This document shows positions 16,087-23,081 of a DNA stretch of 64,000 bases, one piece after another (positions within the stretch are counted from its first letter, which is position 1; each line of letters begins with the position of its first letter). The stretch lies in assembly GCA_009777635.1 (NCBI GenBank), contig WRLK01000004.1, positions 1 to 64,000 of the forward strand, read 5' to 3'. The notes under the pieces were generated by a model. The model saw nothing but the letters and a program-made list of their open reading frames with translations. It was not told the origin of the DNA and did no database searches. The DNA comes from Oscillospiraceae bacterium. Its GTDB lineage: Bacteria; Bacillota; Clostridia; Oscillospirales; Ruminococcaceae. The position numbers and the translations under genes were made by a program.

Positions 16087-16563
16087 TTAAATCACATCCC
16101 GATTTATAATTTGAATATTTTCGAAAAAACGTTCTTCTTTTTCGCCCGCAACCCACACGACTTTGACGTCGGCTTCGGCGTATAAAATACATGCAGCCGT
16201 TTTCGCATCGTAAAAGCTCTCCCGCTGCCTTATCTTCAAAACGCTTATCATCTGTGAAGAAAATAGCGCGTCGCAAAGCGATTCGAACAGTTTTCCGCAG
16301 AGCTCCGCTTTCGTGTGGTGTATACCGAGCGTGAGGGTGACGAGGGCCGACATACCGTACCGTGCGGCGTCTCCGCCGATATAACCGCCAAGTCCTGCGT
16401 CGCTTAATTCAGCGCCCGAAATCTCAACGGATATCACCGGCTTTTTCAGCGGGAATGCCTTTGCTTTATCGATGTACGCGGGAATGACCGCAACCTCCGC
16501 AAATGTTGTCAATCCAGAAAGGTATTCGATCACGCGGGTTTTAAGCTGCGTAAAATTTTCCAT
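16087..16563 (-). CDS. head-tail joining / tail terminator protein
   Basis: The 158-residue protein lies directly before the sheath gene, where XkdJ-type tail terminators sit. It begins with a helix (FTQLKTRVIEYLSGLT) followed by beta-rich sequence (KKPVISVEISGAELSD, YGMSALVTLTLGIHH), the pattern of tail-completion proteins. Assignment is by position and shape. It ends one nt before the sheath start. Confidence 0.55.
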   Translation of the reverse strand: MENFTQLKTRVIEYLSGLTTFAEVAVIPAYIDKAKAFPLKKPVISVEISGAELSDAGLGGYIGGDAARYGMSALVTLTLGIHHTKAELCGKLFESLCDALFSSQMISVLKIRQRESFYDAKTAACILYAEADVKVVWVAGEKEERFFENIQIINRDVI

Positions 16564-16880
16564 CAGTAGCCTGCCTCCTCCTCTCGGGTCAGAACTCCGC
16601 GCCTGTAGACATCCTCGCCGCGAAATCCCACGGTTTCGATATTCCTCACGTAATACCGCACGTTTTGATATTCAAGCGTATCGCCGCCTTCTATCAGCAT
16701 GGTAACGGCATTGCATACAGTATAAACCGTAAAGTCGCCGGTAAAGCCGGTTCCTGTTTTCTCCTTTCCGTCGCCGCTTACGCTTCGCGGCTGGATGCTG
16801 ACGGGAAACGTATCCTCGCCGCCCGGCAGGCGGGCTGTCCCACCCACCTGCCTGATGGCGTCCTCGAACCGCCGCCTCAT
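16563..16880 (-). CDS. head closure (neck) protein candidate
   Basis: The 105-residue protein has a beta-barrel-like pattern (FPVSIQPRSVS, FTVYTVCNAVTMLIEGGDTLEYQNVRYYVRNIETV) that fits head-closure proteins such as XkdI. It shares one base with the tail-terminator gene and overlaps the connector gene by 4 nt. No direct family signature was recognised. Confidence 0.5.
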   Translation of the reverse strand: MRRRFEDAIRQVGGTARLPGGEDTFPVSIQPRSVSGDGKEKTGTGFTGDFTVYTVCNAVTMLIEGGDTLEYQNVRYYVRNIETVGFRGEDVYRRGVLTREEEAGY

Positions 16881-17266
16881 AGCTTACACTCCGCGAGCGA
16901 GACCGCAAACCCCGTCGGAGCATCGATTAAATCGGCAATCTCCGTAAGAAAGTGCGCGCGTGTGTCCGAGGCGTCGATCAGTGCGGTTTTATGCGACGAC
17001 TCTTTCACGGAGATATCGCCTACGCGAAGCTCGCCTGAGGAGCCTGTGCCACCGCCTGATAAAATGACGTAATCACAGTACGCACACGCCGCCGCCGCGC
17101 TGCAAAGGCGCTCCATATTGCGTTTTACGTTGGCGCTGCGTTTTCTAAGACTCCAGATTTTATCCCCCGCGTTTTCGCACAGGCTTCTCCATTTTTCAAG
17201 CTCTGTTTCGTGCAAATCCGTAAACAATGAGAAAAAATTAAAAATCAGCTCGTTGTCAAGCTTCAA
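16877..17266 (-). CDS. head-tail connector (adaptor) candidate
   Basis: The 129-residue protein has a mostly helical N-terminal half (LFTDLHETELEKWRSLCENAGDKIWSLRKR...AAAACAYCDYVILSG), typical of gp6/gp15-like adaptors that dock on the portal. It is located just after the major capsid gene, where XkdH would be. The assignment rests on position and predicted helices. Confidence 0.5.
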   Translation of the reverse strand: MKLDNELIFNFFSLFTDLHETELEKWRSLCENAGDKIWSLRKRSANVKRNMERLCSAAAACAYCDYVILSGGGTGSSGELRVGDISVKESSHKTALIDASDTRAHFLTEIADLIDAPTGFAVSLAECKL

Positions 17267-17275
17267 GAGGCAGCC

Positions 17276-18277
17276 CTACTCTCTTACCAAAACTTTTACG
17301 GCGTCGGGGAAAATCTTGCTGAAGCCCGCGATAGCCGTAACGGCGGCGCGTTCAAGCTGCGTGTCGATCAGCTTGTCGTATTCAAAGCTGATACCGCCCG
17401 CGGTTACCATTTCAAGGGCGAAGTTTTTATCAAGCCCGATAATAGTTCCGGCAGGGACGGCATTGCTCTTTAAAAGCGTCGCGCCAAGCGGCGTTGTAAG
17501 CGAGCCTGTCGCCTGGAAGTTGAGACCCGTCGCAGGGTCCTTAAACTCGCTTATGGAAAGCAAATCCATCATCATGTCGGGGGACGCGAGCATAACGTTC
17601 ATGCCAAATTCGTCGAATTTACCCCAAAGGTCCAGCAAATCGGAGTATGCCACCTTAGCGCCCGATATCGTGATTCTTTCGGCCTGCGCGCCAAGCCCCC
17701 CGCCGCCCAGCAAAACGCCGACGGCGTCTTTAAGCTGGGCCTTTGCGATGTACGCGCCGATTTGCTTCAGCGCCACGGTGAACACGTCGATGCGCTGGAA
17801 TTTGATCGCCTCGTAAGACGCGCGGAGCAGCCTGCCTTGCTTCTTAAGCTTTACAAGCTGTTCGTTTAACGTGATGTTCGTCTCAGGTATCGCCGTTCCC
17901 TCGGGGATGGCGGCTGAGTAGTCCTTGCTGTCAAGATCTGTAGTGATGGAACGGTAATCAGGGGAGTTGACCTCGGTTTTAGACGCGATAATTTCGGACA
18001 GGATACCGGAATCCTGCGCGCCCTGCTCGACCGCCCTTGAAACGTATTCCGGGAAAAGCGCCGAGGAATCGGGCGTCTGGAAGAATTTCGCGATGATATC
18101 GCTTGACGCGCCGCCAACCTTGATGTCAAAACGCTTTAGCTGGCGCTGGAACGCGTCTAGCGCGCCTAGCTCCGTGCCTTTGTACGCATGTGTCGGGTCG
18201 AGCGCTTCAAGGCTTGCCTTAAATCCGCCCGGCGCTTTGTACATATCCTTGTGAAGCTTGATGGTCTCGTAATTCAT
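17276..18277 (-). CDS. major capsid protein, HK97-type fold
   Basis: The 333-residue protein follows the protease/scaffold gene. Features in line with XkdG-type capsids are TPDSSALFPEYVSRAVEQG near residue 70 and the central helix region RLLRASYEAIKFQRIDVFTVALKQIGAYIAKAQ. The C-terminal AGTIIGLDKNFALEMVTAGGISFEYDKLIDTQLERAAVTAIAGFSKI is the P-domain/E-loop end often seen in this group. The N-terminal ~60 residues may be the delta region. Confidence 0.88.
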   Translation of the reverse strand: MNYETIKLHKDMYKAPGGFKASLEALDPTHAYKGTELGALDAFQRQLKRFDIKVGGASSDIIAKFFQTPDSSALFPEYVSRAVEQGAQDSGILSEIIASKTEVNSPDYRSITTDLDSKDYSAAIPEGTAIPETNITLNEQLVKLKKQGRLLRASYEAIKFQRIDVFTVALKQIGAYIAKAQLKDAVGVLLGGGGLGAQAERITISGAKVAYSDLLDLWGKFDEFGMNVMLASPDMMMDLLSISEFKDPATGLNFQATGSLTTPLGATLLKSNAVPAGTIIGLDKNFALEMVTAGGISFEYDKLIDTQLERAAVTAIAGFSKIFPDAVKVLVRE

Positions 18278-18294
18278 ATAAAATCTCCTTATTT

Positions 18295-19245
18295 CTATAT
18301 TTTAAATTGGAAATCCGCATTGTCCCGGTGTAGCGCTTCCGATTTTTTAAGCTGCGGCGGGACAGGGTAAGCCGCGGACTCGTCAAACGCTTTTTTAAGC
18401 TCTAAAAGCTCCGGGATTTCAAGCTTTGCGGCGACTGTCTCCATCGTTTTGCCGGAAATCTGCGGTTTTGTAAGCGCCGCGAGCTTTACGATGTCACGCC
18501 GAAGCCCGTTTACGTAGGTCTTTCCGGCTTCGGCTAAAGTTTCAAGCTGGGTATACTGCGCCTTTAACGCCATAAGCTCAAACTTGCTCAGCACAACGTC
18601 CCGGTTTTCCTCGAACAGCTTCTTAAGATCGCCGTCAAAGGGCAGGCCCTTGCGCGTAACGCCCGCGTTTTTTTGCGCGGGAACAGCCACAAACGACCAT
18701 TCATACGCGTCTGTCGGGTTTATGAGCTCATGGTAGCATACGACGCCGTCATACGCATCGCCTTTCTTGTGTCCGCACGCCGAAGCTTTTTGGTCCGTGC
18801 CGCAAACAGAGCACAAGACCTGCTCTACCGCACAGCCCACGCTCACCTCTTTTTTAATTCCGGCCTCAATCTCAAGAATCAGGTCCGCATTTTTCTCGCA
18901 CCGAACCATGTACGCCCATGCTTTAAGGCACCGGTACGGCTCGCCAAGCGAGTTTTCGGCGTCCTCCGTGATTAGCTTCGTCTCAAAAATCCTCGCCGAC
19001 TGGTTTTCCGCTTTCGGGTTGTGGTCAAAGACTCCGGTCTTGCCGATAAACAGCTCCCCTAACGATTCCAGCGACTCTGTCGGGAAGCGCTCTCCATCGC
19101 GGTCAATCTCGTTGTCGCAGAGTATCACCGTGAAAACATAAACGTCCCCGGCCTCAAGCTCATGCCTTGTGAACAGGTTTATCCTCTCCATTTGCTCAGT
19201 AGTCGCGTTTTCGCCGGCTATCCCTTTTGCTACGGTTCTTCTCAT
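18295..19245 (-). CDS. prohead protease fused to scaffold, with a cysteine-rich insertion
   Basis: The 316-residue protein has an N-terminal ~195 residues resembling XkdF-type prohead proteases: DNEIDRDGERFPTESLESLGELFIGKTGVFDHNPK (His75) and KKEVSVGC (Ser136), with YEWSFVAVPAQ closing the domain. Between them is CSVCG...ACGHKKGD (Cys145, Cys148, Cys157, His159), a likely zinc knuckle. The remaining ~120 residues are helical and charged (LKKLFEENRDVVLSKFELMALKAQYTQLETL), suited to a scaffold removed during maturation. It overlaps the portal gene by 4 nt. Confidence 0.8.
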   Translation of the reverse strand: MRRTVAKGIAGENATTEQMERINLFTRHELEAGDVYVFTVILCDNEIDRDGERFPTESLESLGELFIGKTGVFDHNPKAENQSARIFETKLITEDAENSLGEPYRCLKAWAYMVRCEKNADLILEIEAGIKKEVSVGCAVEQVLCSVCGTDQKASACGHKKGDAYDGVVCYHELINPTDAYEWSFVAVPAQKNAGVTRKGLPFDGDLKKLFEENRDVVLSKFELMALKAQYTQLETLAEAGKTYVNGLRRDIVKLAALTKPQISGKTMETVAAKLEIPELLELKKAFDESAAYPVPPQLKKSEALHRDNADFQFKI

Positions 19246-20411
19246 TGTTTTTCACCCCTTTCCCCATTTTTGGCCCTCGATTCGAGCAACGCCGCCTGCG
19301 CCTCAATATACCGGGCGTTTGCGGTTTCAACCTCGTCTTGAAGGTTTATGTCGTCCCATACAACGCTGACGCTGTCTCCAAACCCTTTTAGCCGCAGATG
19401 GGTCTCGCAGATTTTAACGATGATGCTTTCAAGCGTTCTGCGGTAGCTTTCAAGCTCCGACGTCAAAATATCCGCCTGCTGTGAGCTCATACGCTCGGTG
19501 CTTGACCAGTGCAGCCCCAGCATAAACGGCGGGATGCCGAGCTTTGCGATGATCTGTTCGAGCATCTGCCGCACCGGCACCTCCGTTTCGATCATCTGGT
19601 TGTCGGCGCCGATGACCTTGATTTCGACGTCGCCTACCGCGACAAAATCTTTTATAATGCCGCTGCTCGTGCTTTGCATGGCGCTTGCCCACTCCGTTGA
19701 TATCGCCTCGGCGATATCCTTTGCGTACGCCTTGTCCAGTCCCGTGTTTCCCGGCTTATAGGTCACGGCGTACCGCAGGTTCGCGATGCGCTGGAAGTTA
19801 ACGCCGGTAGAATGGAATATTTTAAGCAGGATACTTGTAACAAAGGGCAGGCTTCTCAAAAGCGACACGCCTAGAAATTCCCCGGGCGGCGGCGTGAGCG
19901 GCGTGAACAGCACAAGCTCAGGATATTTTACAGGTATGAATTCTATGCCGTCCCTTGTGCAGATTTCAACGTCGAGCGCGGTATTCCCCCGCCTTATCTG
20001 CACATCGGAAAGATCCGCGTTATAAAGCGCGGCAATCTCGCTGCCATCGCTTGTAAGCACTATCTCGCCTACCGCGTTTCCGTATGTCAAAAGGCTGTTT
20101 AAGTAAACGCACATGAACTGGTATAAGCCGGTGGAGCACGGCCCGACCTTCACGCCGCGCACAAACGCGTCGAGTAAATGCTGCCTTGCGGGGGTTTCGG
20201 CGACTACGTTAAACCCGCCTGTCAGCCGCACGATTTTATCGAGCGCCGCGTCAATTAACGGTACAGACTCGCGCATCGCGGCATACAGCCTGCAATCGGG
20301 CGTCATAAGCGGGGTATAGCTCATAAACGCGCGGAAAGGGTGTTCCGCCGCCTGCGCCGTCTGCACTGTGGCCACCGGCTTTTTAAAGGAAAACAAATCC
20401 TTAAATTTCAA
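19242..20411 (-). CDS. phage portal protein
   Basis: The 389-residue portal (XkdE-like) forms the DNA gate of the head. Features are YAAMRESVPLIDAALDKIVRLTGGFNV near residue 45, YGNAVGEIVL, and the long-helix/crown region LGIPPFMLGLHWSSTERMSSQQADILTSELESYRRTLESII. The start is a TTG at 20411, with GGAGGGATGA just upstream and one base after the terminase stop. The longer frame to 20600 merely overlaps terminase. Confidence 0.85.
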   Translation of the reverse strand: MKFKDLFSFKKPVATVQTAQAAEHPFRAFMSYTPLMTPDCRLYAAMRESVPLIDAALDKIVRLTGGFNVVAETPARQHLLDAFVRGVKVGPCSTGLYQFMCVYLNSLLTYGNAVGEIVLTSDGSEIAALYNADLSDVQIRRGNTALDVEICTRDGIEFIPVKYPELVLFTPLTPPPGEFLGVSLLRSLPFVTSILLKIFHSTGVNFQRIANLRYAVTYKPGNTGLDKAYAKDIAEAISTEWASAMQSTSSGIIKDFVAVGDVEIKVIGADNQMIETEVPVRQMLEQIIAKLGIPPFMLGLHWSSTERMSSQQADILTSELESYRRTLESIIVKICETHLRLKGFGDSVSVVWDDINLQDEVETANARYIEAQAALLESRAKNGERGEKQ

Positions 20412-20412
20412 A

Positions 20413-21681
20413 TCATCCCTCCATTTTTCTTGATAATGTTTGTGCCGCAAATCCTGTTTCCGCCCTTGTGAACGCGTAGGCCGCAAAATAGCGCATATCG
20501 TCCATCGCGTGGTCGTTTTCCTTGACCGGGGCGTCATTTGCGATGTTTTCATGAAAACGGTAAAGCGAAAATTCCCGCAGCAAATCAACACAGCTTTCAT
20601 GAAATTTCAGCTTGCCGCCCTTGAGCGCCGCGCTAACTGTCCTGATACCGGAAACGACGTCGTTTTTCGCGGGTAGAATGGTGAATTTCCCGCGCCGCTT
20701 AAGGCATTCGATAAAGCTTGCGGCGGAAGGGTCCACTACAACGGCCTCTATCGGACGTTTACCCGCCAGCTTCTCGACCTCGGTTGCGTACTCCTCATCG
20801 GTTTTGAGCTGCCCCGACTCCTGTCCGCTGTAATAATATTCGCGGATACGGTACCAGACGCCGTTATTCTCGCCCCATAACCCGAACGACGCGGGGTTTC
20901 TGGTGCCGTAGTCGCAGGAGATCACATGCCGGCCGCACACCGGCGCCCTTTTGACGACATGCTTTTCCTGTGAAAACATCGGGTACACGGCGCCCGCCGC
21001 CGCCACCCATTTGCCAAGAACATACCGCTCATAAAACGCACCTGAATACTGCGATTTATACCTGTTTATAATTTTAGGGGAAATCGCAGGGTTGTCGTCC
21101 ATTATAAAATGAAGGTAATACGCGTTTTTTTCTTTGGCTTTCAGTATCCATTCGGTATAAAACCAGTGCATCGGGTATTCCGGGTTACAGCTAAACCAAA
21201 ATTTGGAACCGTCTACGGAGCACCTAGCAAGCGCCTGTTCAACGAATGAGCGCGGCATCAGGGCGACCTCGTCGAGTAAGACGCCGGCAAGGGTAACGCC
21301 CTGTATCAACGCGGCGGAGCCGTTGTCCTTGCCGCCGAAAAGGTAAAACCTGTTTTTGTATTTGCCGTATGAAACCGTGATGAGCTCCTGCGAAATTTTG
21401 TAGTCCGTTATAAATCCTAAATCGTTTAAGCATTGCAGAAGCGGCGTTATAACGTTCCGCCTTAAGGATTTGACGGTTTTTCCGCAAAGCGCGAAGTTTT
21501 GGTCGTGAAACTTCGCCGTCGCCCACGTCACGAATGAAAGGGAGAGGCAGAGGGTCTTTCCGCTTCTCACGGCGCCGTCGCAGATGATGGCGTCAAGGTT
21601 TTTTTGCGGGCTGTTTTCGCACCACCACACGAGGGCCGCAAGCTGCTTTTTGGAAAACGCCTTAAACCTCATCGGCTTCAC
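20413..21681 (-). CDS. terminase large subunit (PBSX XtmB type)
   Basis: The 422-residue DNA-packaging motor has Walker A as DGAVRSGKT (35-43) and Walker B plus catalytic glutamate as LLDE (135-138). Coupling motif FWFSCNPEYP is near 161-170. The RNase H-like nuclease has CDYGTRNPASFGLW (Asp256), VVDPSAASFIECL and an MDDMRYFAAYA end. All expected motifs are intact, so packaging could be functional. It overlaps the small-subunit candidate by 20 nt. Confidence 0.92.
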   Translation of the reverse strand: MKPMRFKAFSKKQLAALVWWCENSPQKNLDAIICDGAVRSGKTLCLSLSFVTWATAKFHDQNFALCGKTVKSLRRNVITPLLQCLNDLGFITDYKISQELITVSYGKYKNRFYLFGGKDNGSAALIQGVTLAGVLLDEVALMPRSFVEQALARCSVDGSKFWFSCNPEYPMHWFYTEWILKAKEKNAYYLHFIMDDNPAISPKIINRYKSQYSGAFYERYVLGKWVAAAGAVYPMFSQEKHVVKRAPVCGRHVISCDYGTRNPASFGLWGENNGVWYRIREYYYSGQESGQLKTDEEYATEVEKLAGKRPIEAVVVDPSAASFIECLKRRGKFTILPAKNDVVSGIRTVSAALKGGKLKFHESCVDLLREFSLYRFHENIANDAPVKENDHAMDDMRYFAAYAFTRAETGFAAQTLSRKMEG

Positions 21682-21997
21682 TTACCGATTTTGCCGCGGA
21701 CTCAAGCGCGCCATAAAACGAATTTTGCGGGTTTTCGCCGCATCCCGTGTAGTTAATCAGCATCTCAAACGCCTTTAGTCTGTCGTAAAATTTAATCTCG
21801 AGCCCGCCGTCTTTGTTTTGCTTGATTTCCGAAACCGGAAATAAATCAAGCTTTGCAATGAGTCTTGCATCAAAATCATGTGCCGCGAGCAATATTTTGA
21901 CGGCGTCGTTGATTTTACAAAACGCGAGGTTACGAAGCCCGTCGATCGCGGCAGGTTTTTTATCATTGCCGGCAGTCATCTTTAATTCTATCGTCAA
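21662..21997 (-). CDS. terminase small subunit candidate
   Basis: The 111-residue protein lies directly upstream of and overlaps terminase large subunit, the usual place for the DNA-recognition subunit. A helical central part (LRNLAFCKINDAVKILLAAHDFD) is followed by IKFYDRLKAFEMLINYTG, similar to the end of Firmicutes small terminases. No typical N-terminal HTH is seen, unlike in XtmA. It starts at a TTG (21997) with GGAG four nt upstream, or at an ATG six codons later. First gene of the phage operon; no clear promoter was found before it. Confidence 0.6.
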   Translation of the reverse strand: MTIELKMTAGNDKKPAAIDGLRNLAFCKINDAVKILLAAHDFDARLIAKLDLFPVSEIKQNKDGGLEIKFYDRLKAFEMLINYTGCGENPQNSFYGALESAAKSVSEADEV

Positions 21998-22054
21998 CCA
22001 TCTCCAATCCGCAGGGATTTTGAAAAAGCTTTTTCACTAACGTCCGGAAAAGGA

Positions 22055-22083
22055 AAAACCCGTCCAATCCACGGACGGGTTTT
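22055..22083. terminator. hairpin upstream of the phage operon
   Basis: There is an 11-bp stem (22055-22065 with 22073-22083) with A tracts on the left and Ts on the right, so it can end transcription on either strand. It isolates the phage operon from the RNA locus to its right. Confidence 0.65.
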
Positions 22084-22107
22084 CGAATATGATTGCAAAA
22101 ATTTTCC

Positions 22108-22136
22108 TTGCAAATTGTCGTTTTATGGGTTATAAT
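22108..22136 (+). promoter_or_regulatory. sigma-A promoter of the structured RNA
   Basis: TTGCAA (22108-22113), 17 nt, TATAAT (22131-22136), followed by GGGG. Start of transcription is expected near 22143. Confidence 0.7.
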
Positions 22137-22142
22137 GGGGCT

Positions 22143-22339
22143 AACAAACAAAAAAAAGGCAGGCAGGCCACGGTGGCTTCAACACCGTGACCCTGACAGG
22201 GAAGACTCCATGCTTCCATGCCAATCGCTTTACAGCGACACCCAGTAATATTATACTCACGGCATGCGTTTTTGGCAAGTTGTCGGGGGTTCTGTTTGCT
22301 TTAAGGTGCAGGTATGGATTTCCATATTTGCACCTTTTT
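22143..22339 (+). ncRNA. structured small RNA or riboswitch-like leader, class unknown
   Basis: About 195 nt lie between a good promoter and a strong intrinsic terminator. Visible helices are cacggtg...caccgtg (about 22168-22188), tcgct...agcga around 22224-22237, long-range catgcc...ggcatg pairing, and the terminator hairpin. It matches no RNA class that I know (6S, SRP, tmRNA, RNase P, T-box, SAM, purine, cobalamin, c-di-GMP were considered). It may be a free small RNA, or a leader that controls the small gene starting at 22374/22427. Confidence 0.45.
22242..22275 (-). promoter_or_regulatory. possible promoter opposing the structured RNA
   Basis: On the minus strand there is TTGCCA, a 17-nt spacer and TATAAT (the TATAAT near 22248). 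A transcript would run antisense through the RNA and meet a 10-bp hairpin (cacggtg stem) followed by seven Ts near 22150. Confidence 0.35.
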
Positions 22340-22343
22340 GTTT
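22304..22343 (+). terminator. terminator of the structured RNA
   Basis: There is a 15-bp stem (22304-22318 with 22321-22335, two G-U pairs), a TT loop and TTTT. A 9-bp palindrome (22341-22349 with 22351-22359) follows directly and may be an operator for the next gene. Confidence 0.75.
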
Positions 22344-22373
22344 GTAATGACATTACAAAAGAGGTAAATTAGA

Positions 22374-22430
22374 ATGAACGGACAGGCAACACATAAAGTA
22401 TCCCCCATACCGCGAGTATCCTTGATATGA
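22374..22430 (+). CDS. 18-codon leader ORF overlapping the next gene
   Basis: The ATG follows a good AGAGG site; the peptide MNGQATHKVSPIPRVSLI ends with TGA that overlaps the ATG of the next gene as ATGA. Either it is a leader peptide coupling translation, or the real gene start has been split by a small indel, because the downstream gene lacks its own good ribosome binding site. Confidence 0.45.
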   Translation: MNGQATHKVSPIPRVSLI

Positions 22431-22876
22431 TGGATAAAGCGAGAAAATTTTACTTCCCTGACGACATAAGCATAGACTGTCTTGATATCTTCCTTTATCC
22501 CAAAACGACAGGATTCGCCATCCCGGATGCGGGCGGCGGCTGGGTTTTATTGCCATGCGGCTCGGATTTGTCAATCAGCATTTTCATTGACTACCGCGGG
22601 CCTAATTGTACCGAGGGCTGGTGGATGGCAATTGCAAGCGCAATTCCTTTGCCCGATGCTGTCAAGAGCAAGCTTTCATTGTCAAAATCCTATGTATTTA
22701 ACGTATCCAGCGTAAAAGGAAACTATACGCGCACCCTAACGAAAAGCGCCGAAGAAATATTGAATTCTATGATGTACGTACCTAGTCACGATTATGCCTA
22801 CGCCAGTTTTGACCTGCCGGGATTCACAATGCCCGCAATCGACCTCGACGATTGGACGTTTACTGTCGTATGCTAG
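22427..22876 (+). CDS. unrecognised protein of 149 residues
   Basis: I do not recognise the family. The protein is soluble-looking, starts MMDKARKFYFPDD and ends WTFTVVC. It is beta-rich with a GGGWVLLPCGSDLSISIFIDYRG segment and an EGWWMAIASAIP helix, and has four cysteines. Its ATG overlaps the stop of the 18-codon leader ORF. It lies downstream of the structured RNA and terminator, and its own transcript would end at 23042-23081. Codon use appears less GC-biased at third positions than its neighbours, which hints at a recent arrival. Confidence 0.5.
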   Translation: MMDKARKFYFPDDISIDCLDIFLYPKTTGFAIPDAGGGWVLLPCGSDLSISIFIDYRGPNCTEGWWMAIASAIPLPDAVKSKLSLSKSYVFNVSSVKGNYTRTLTKSAEEILNSMMYVPSHDYAYASFDLPGFTMPAIDLDDWTFTVVC

Positions 22877-23041
22877 TGCCCTGACCAGCCAGCTCTTATG
22901 ATATCTTTTCTACTGCCGCACGACATATGCTACGTCATCGTCGTCGCCGGGCGTCAGCCCACCTTCCTCCTCTTCCTTGCATATGACGCCGGCAGCGAAA
23001 ATCTATTTCATAATTTCTGACCGGTCACAACACTAGGCTCT

Positions 23042-23081
23042 GAGCGCCCGGTATCAATCCGGACGCTCTTCTTTATTTTTA
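23042..23081 (+). terminator. terminator after the unrecognised gene
   Basis: There is a 10-bp stem with one mismatch (23042-23051 with 23059-23068), followed by ttctttattttt on the + strand. It separates this gene from the convergent ygfK. The 200 nt between 22877 and 23078 show nothing else that I can name. Confidence 0.7.

Larger units (their letters stand above)
9568..21997 (-). mobile_element. contractile-tail phage element (PBSX/Mu-like order), apparently incomplete
   Basis: Eighteen tightly packed minus-strand genes run from terminase to tail fibre in the order of PBSX (xtmA, xtmB, xkdE-K, M, P-V) and of Mu-type tails. Every reading frame is open, often overlapping by 4 nt. Missing are the tape-measure gene expected between 14006 and 13918, any integrase, repressor, replication gene, holin or endolysin. 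No flanking att repeats were recognised. It could be a decaying prophage, a satellite that borrows functions, or a domesticated particle. Confidence 0.85.

Noticed and set aside
20412..20600. N-terminal extension of the portal protein
   Set aside because: It overlaps the conserved C-terminal part of terminase; a TTG with strong ribosome binding site sits right after the terminase stop.
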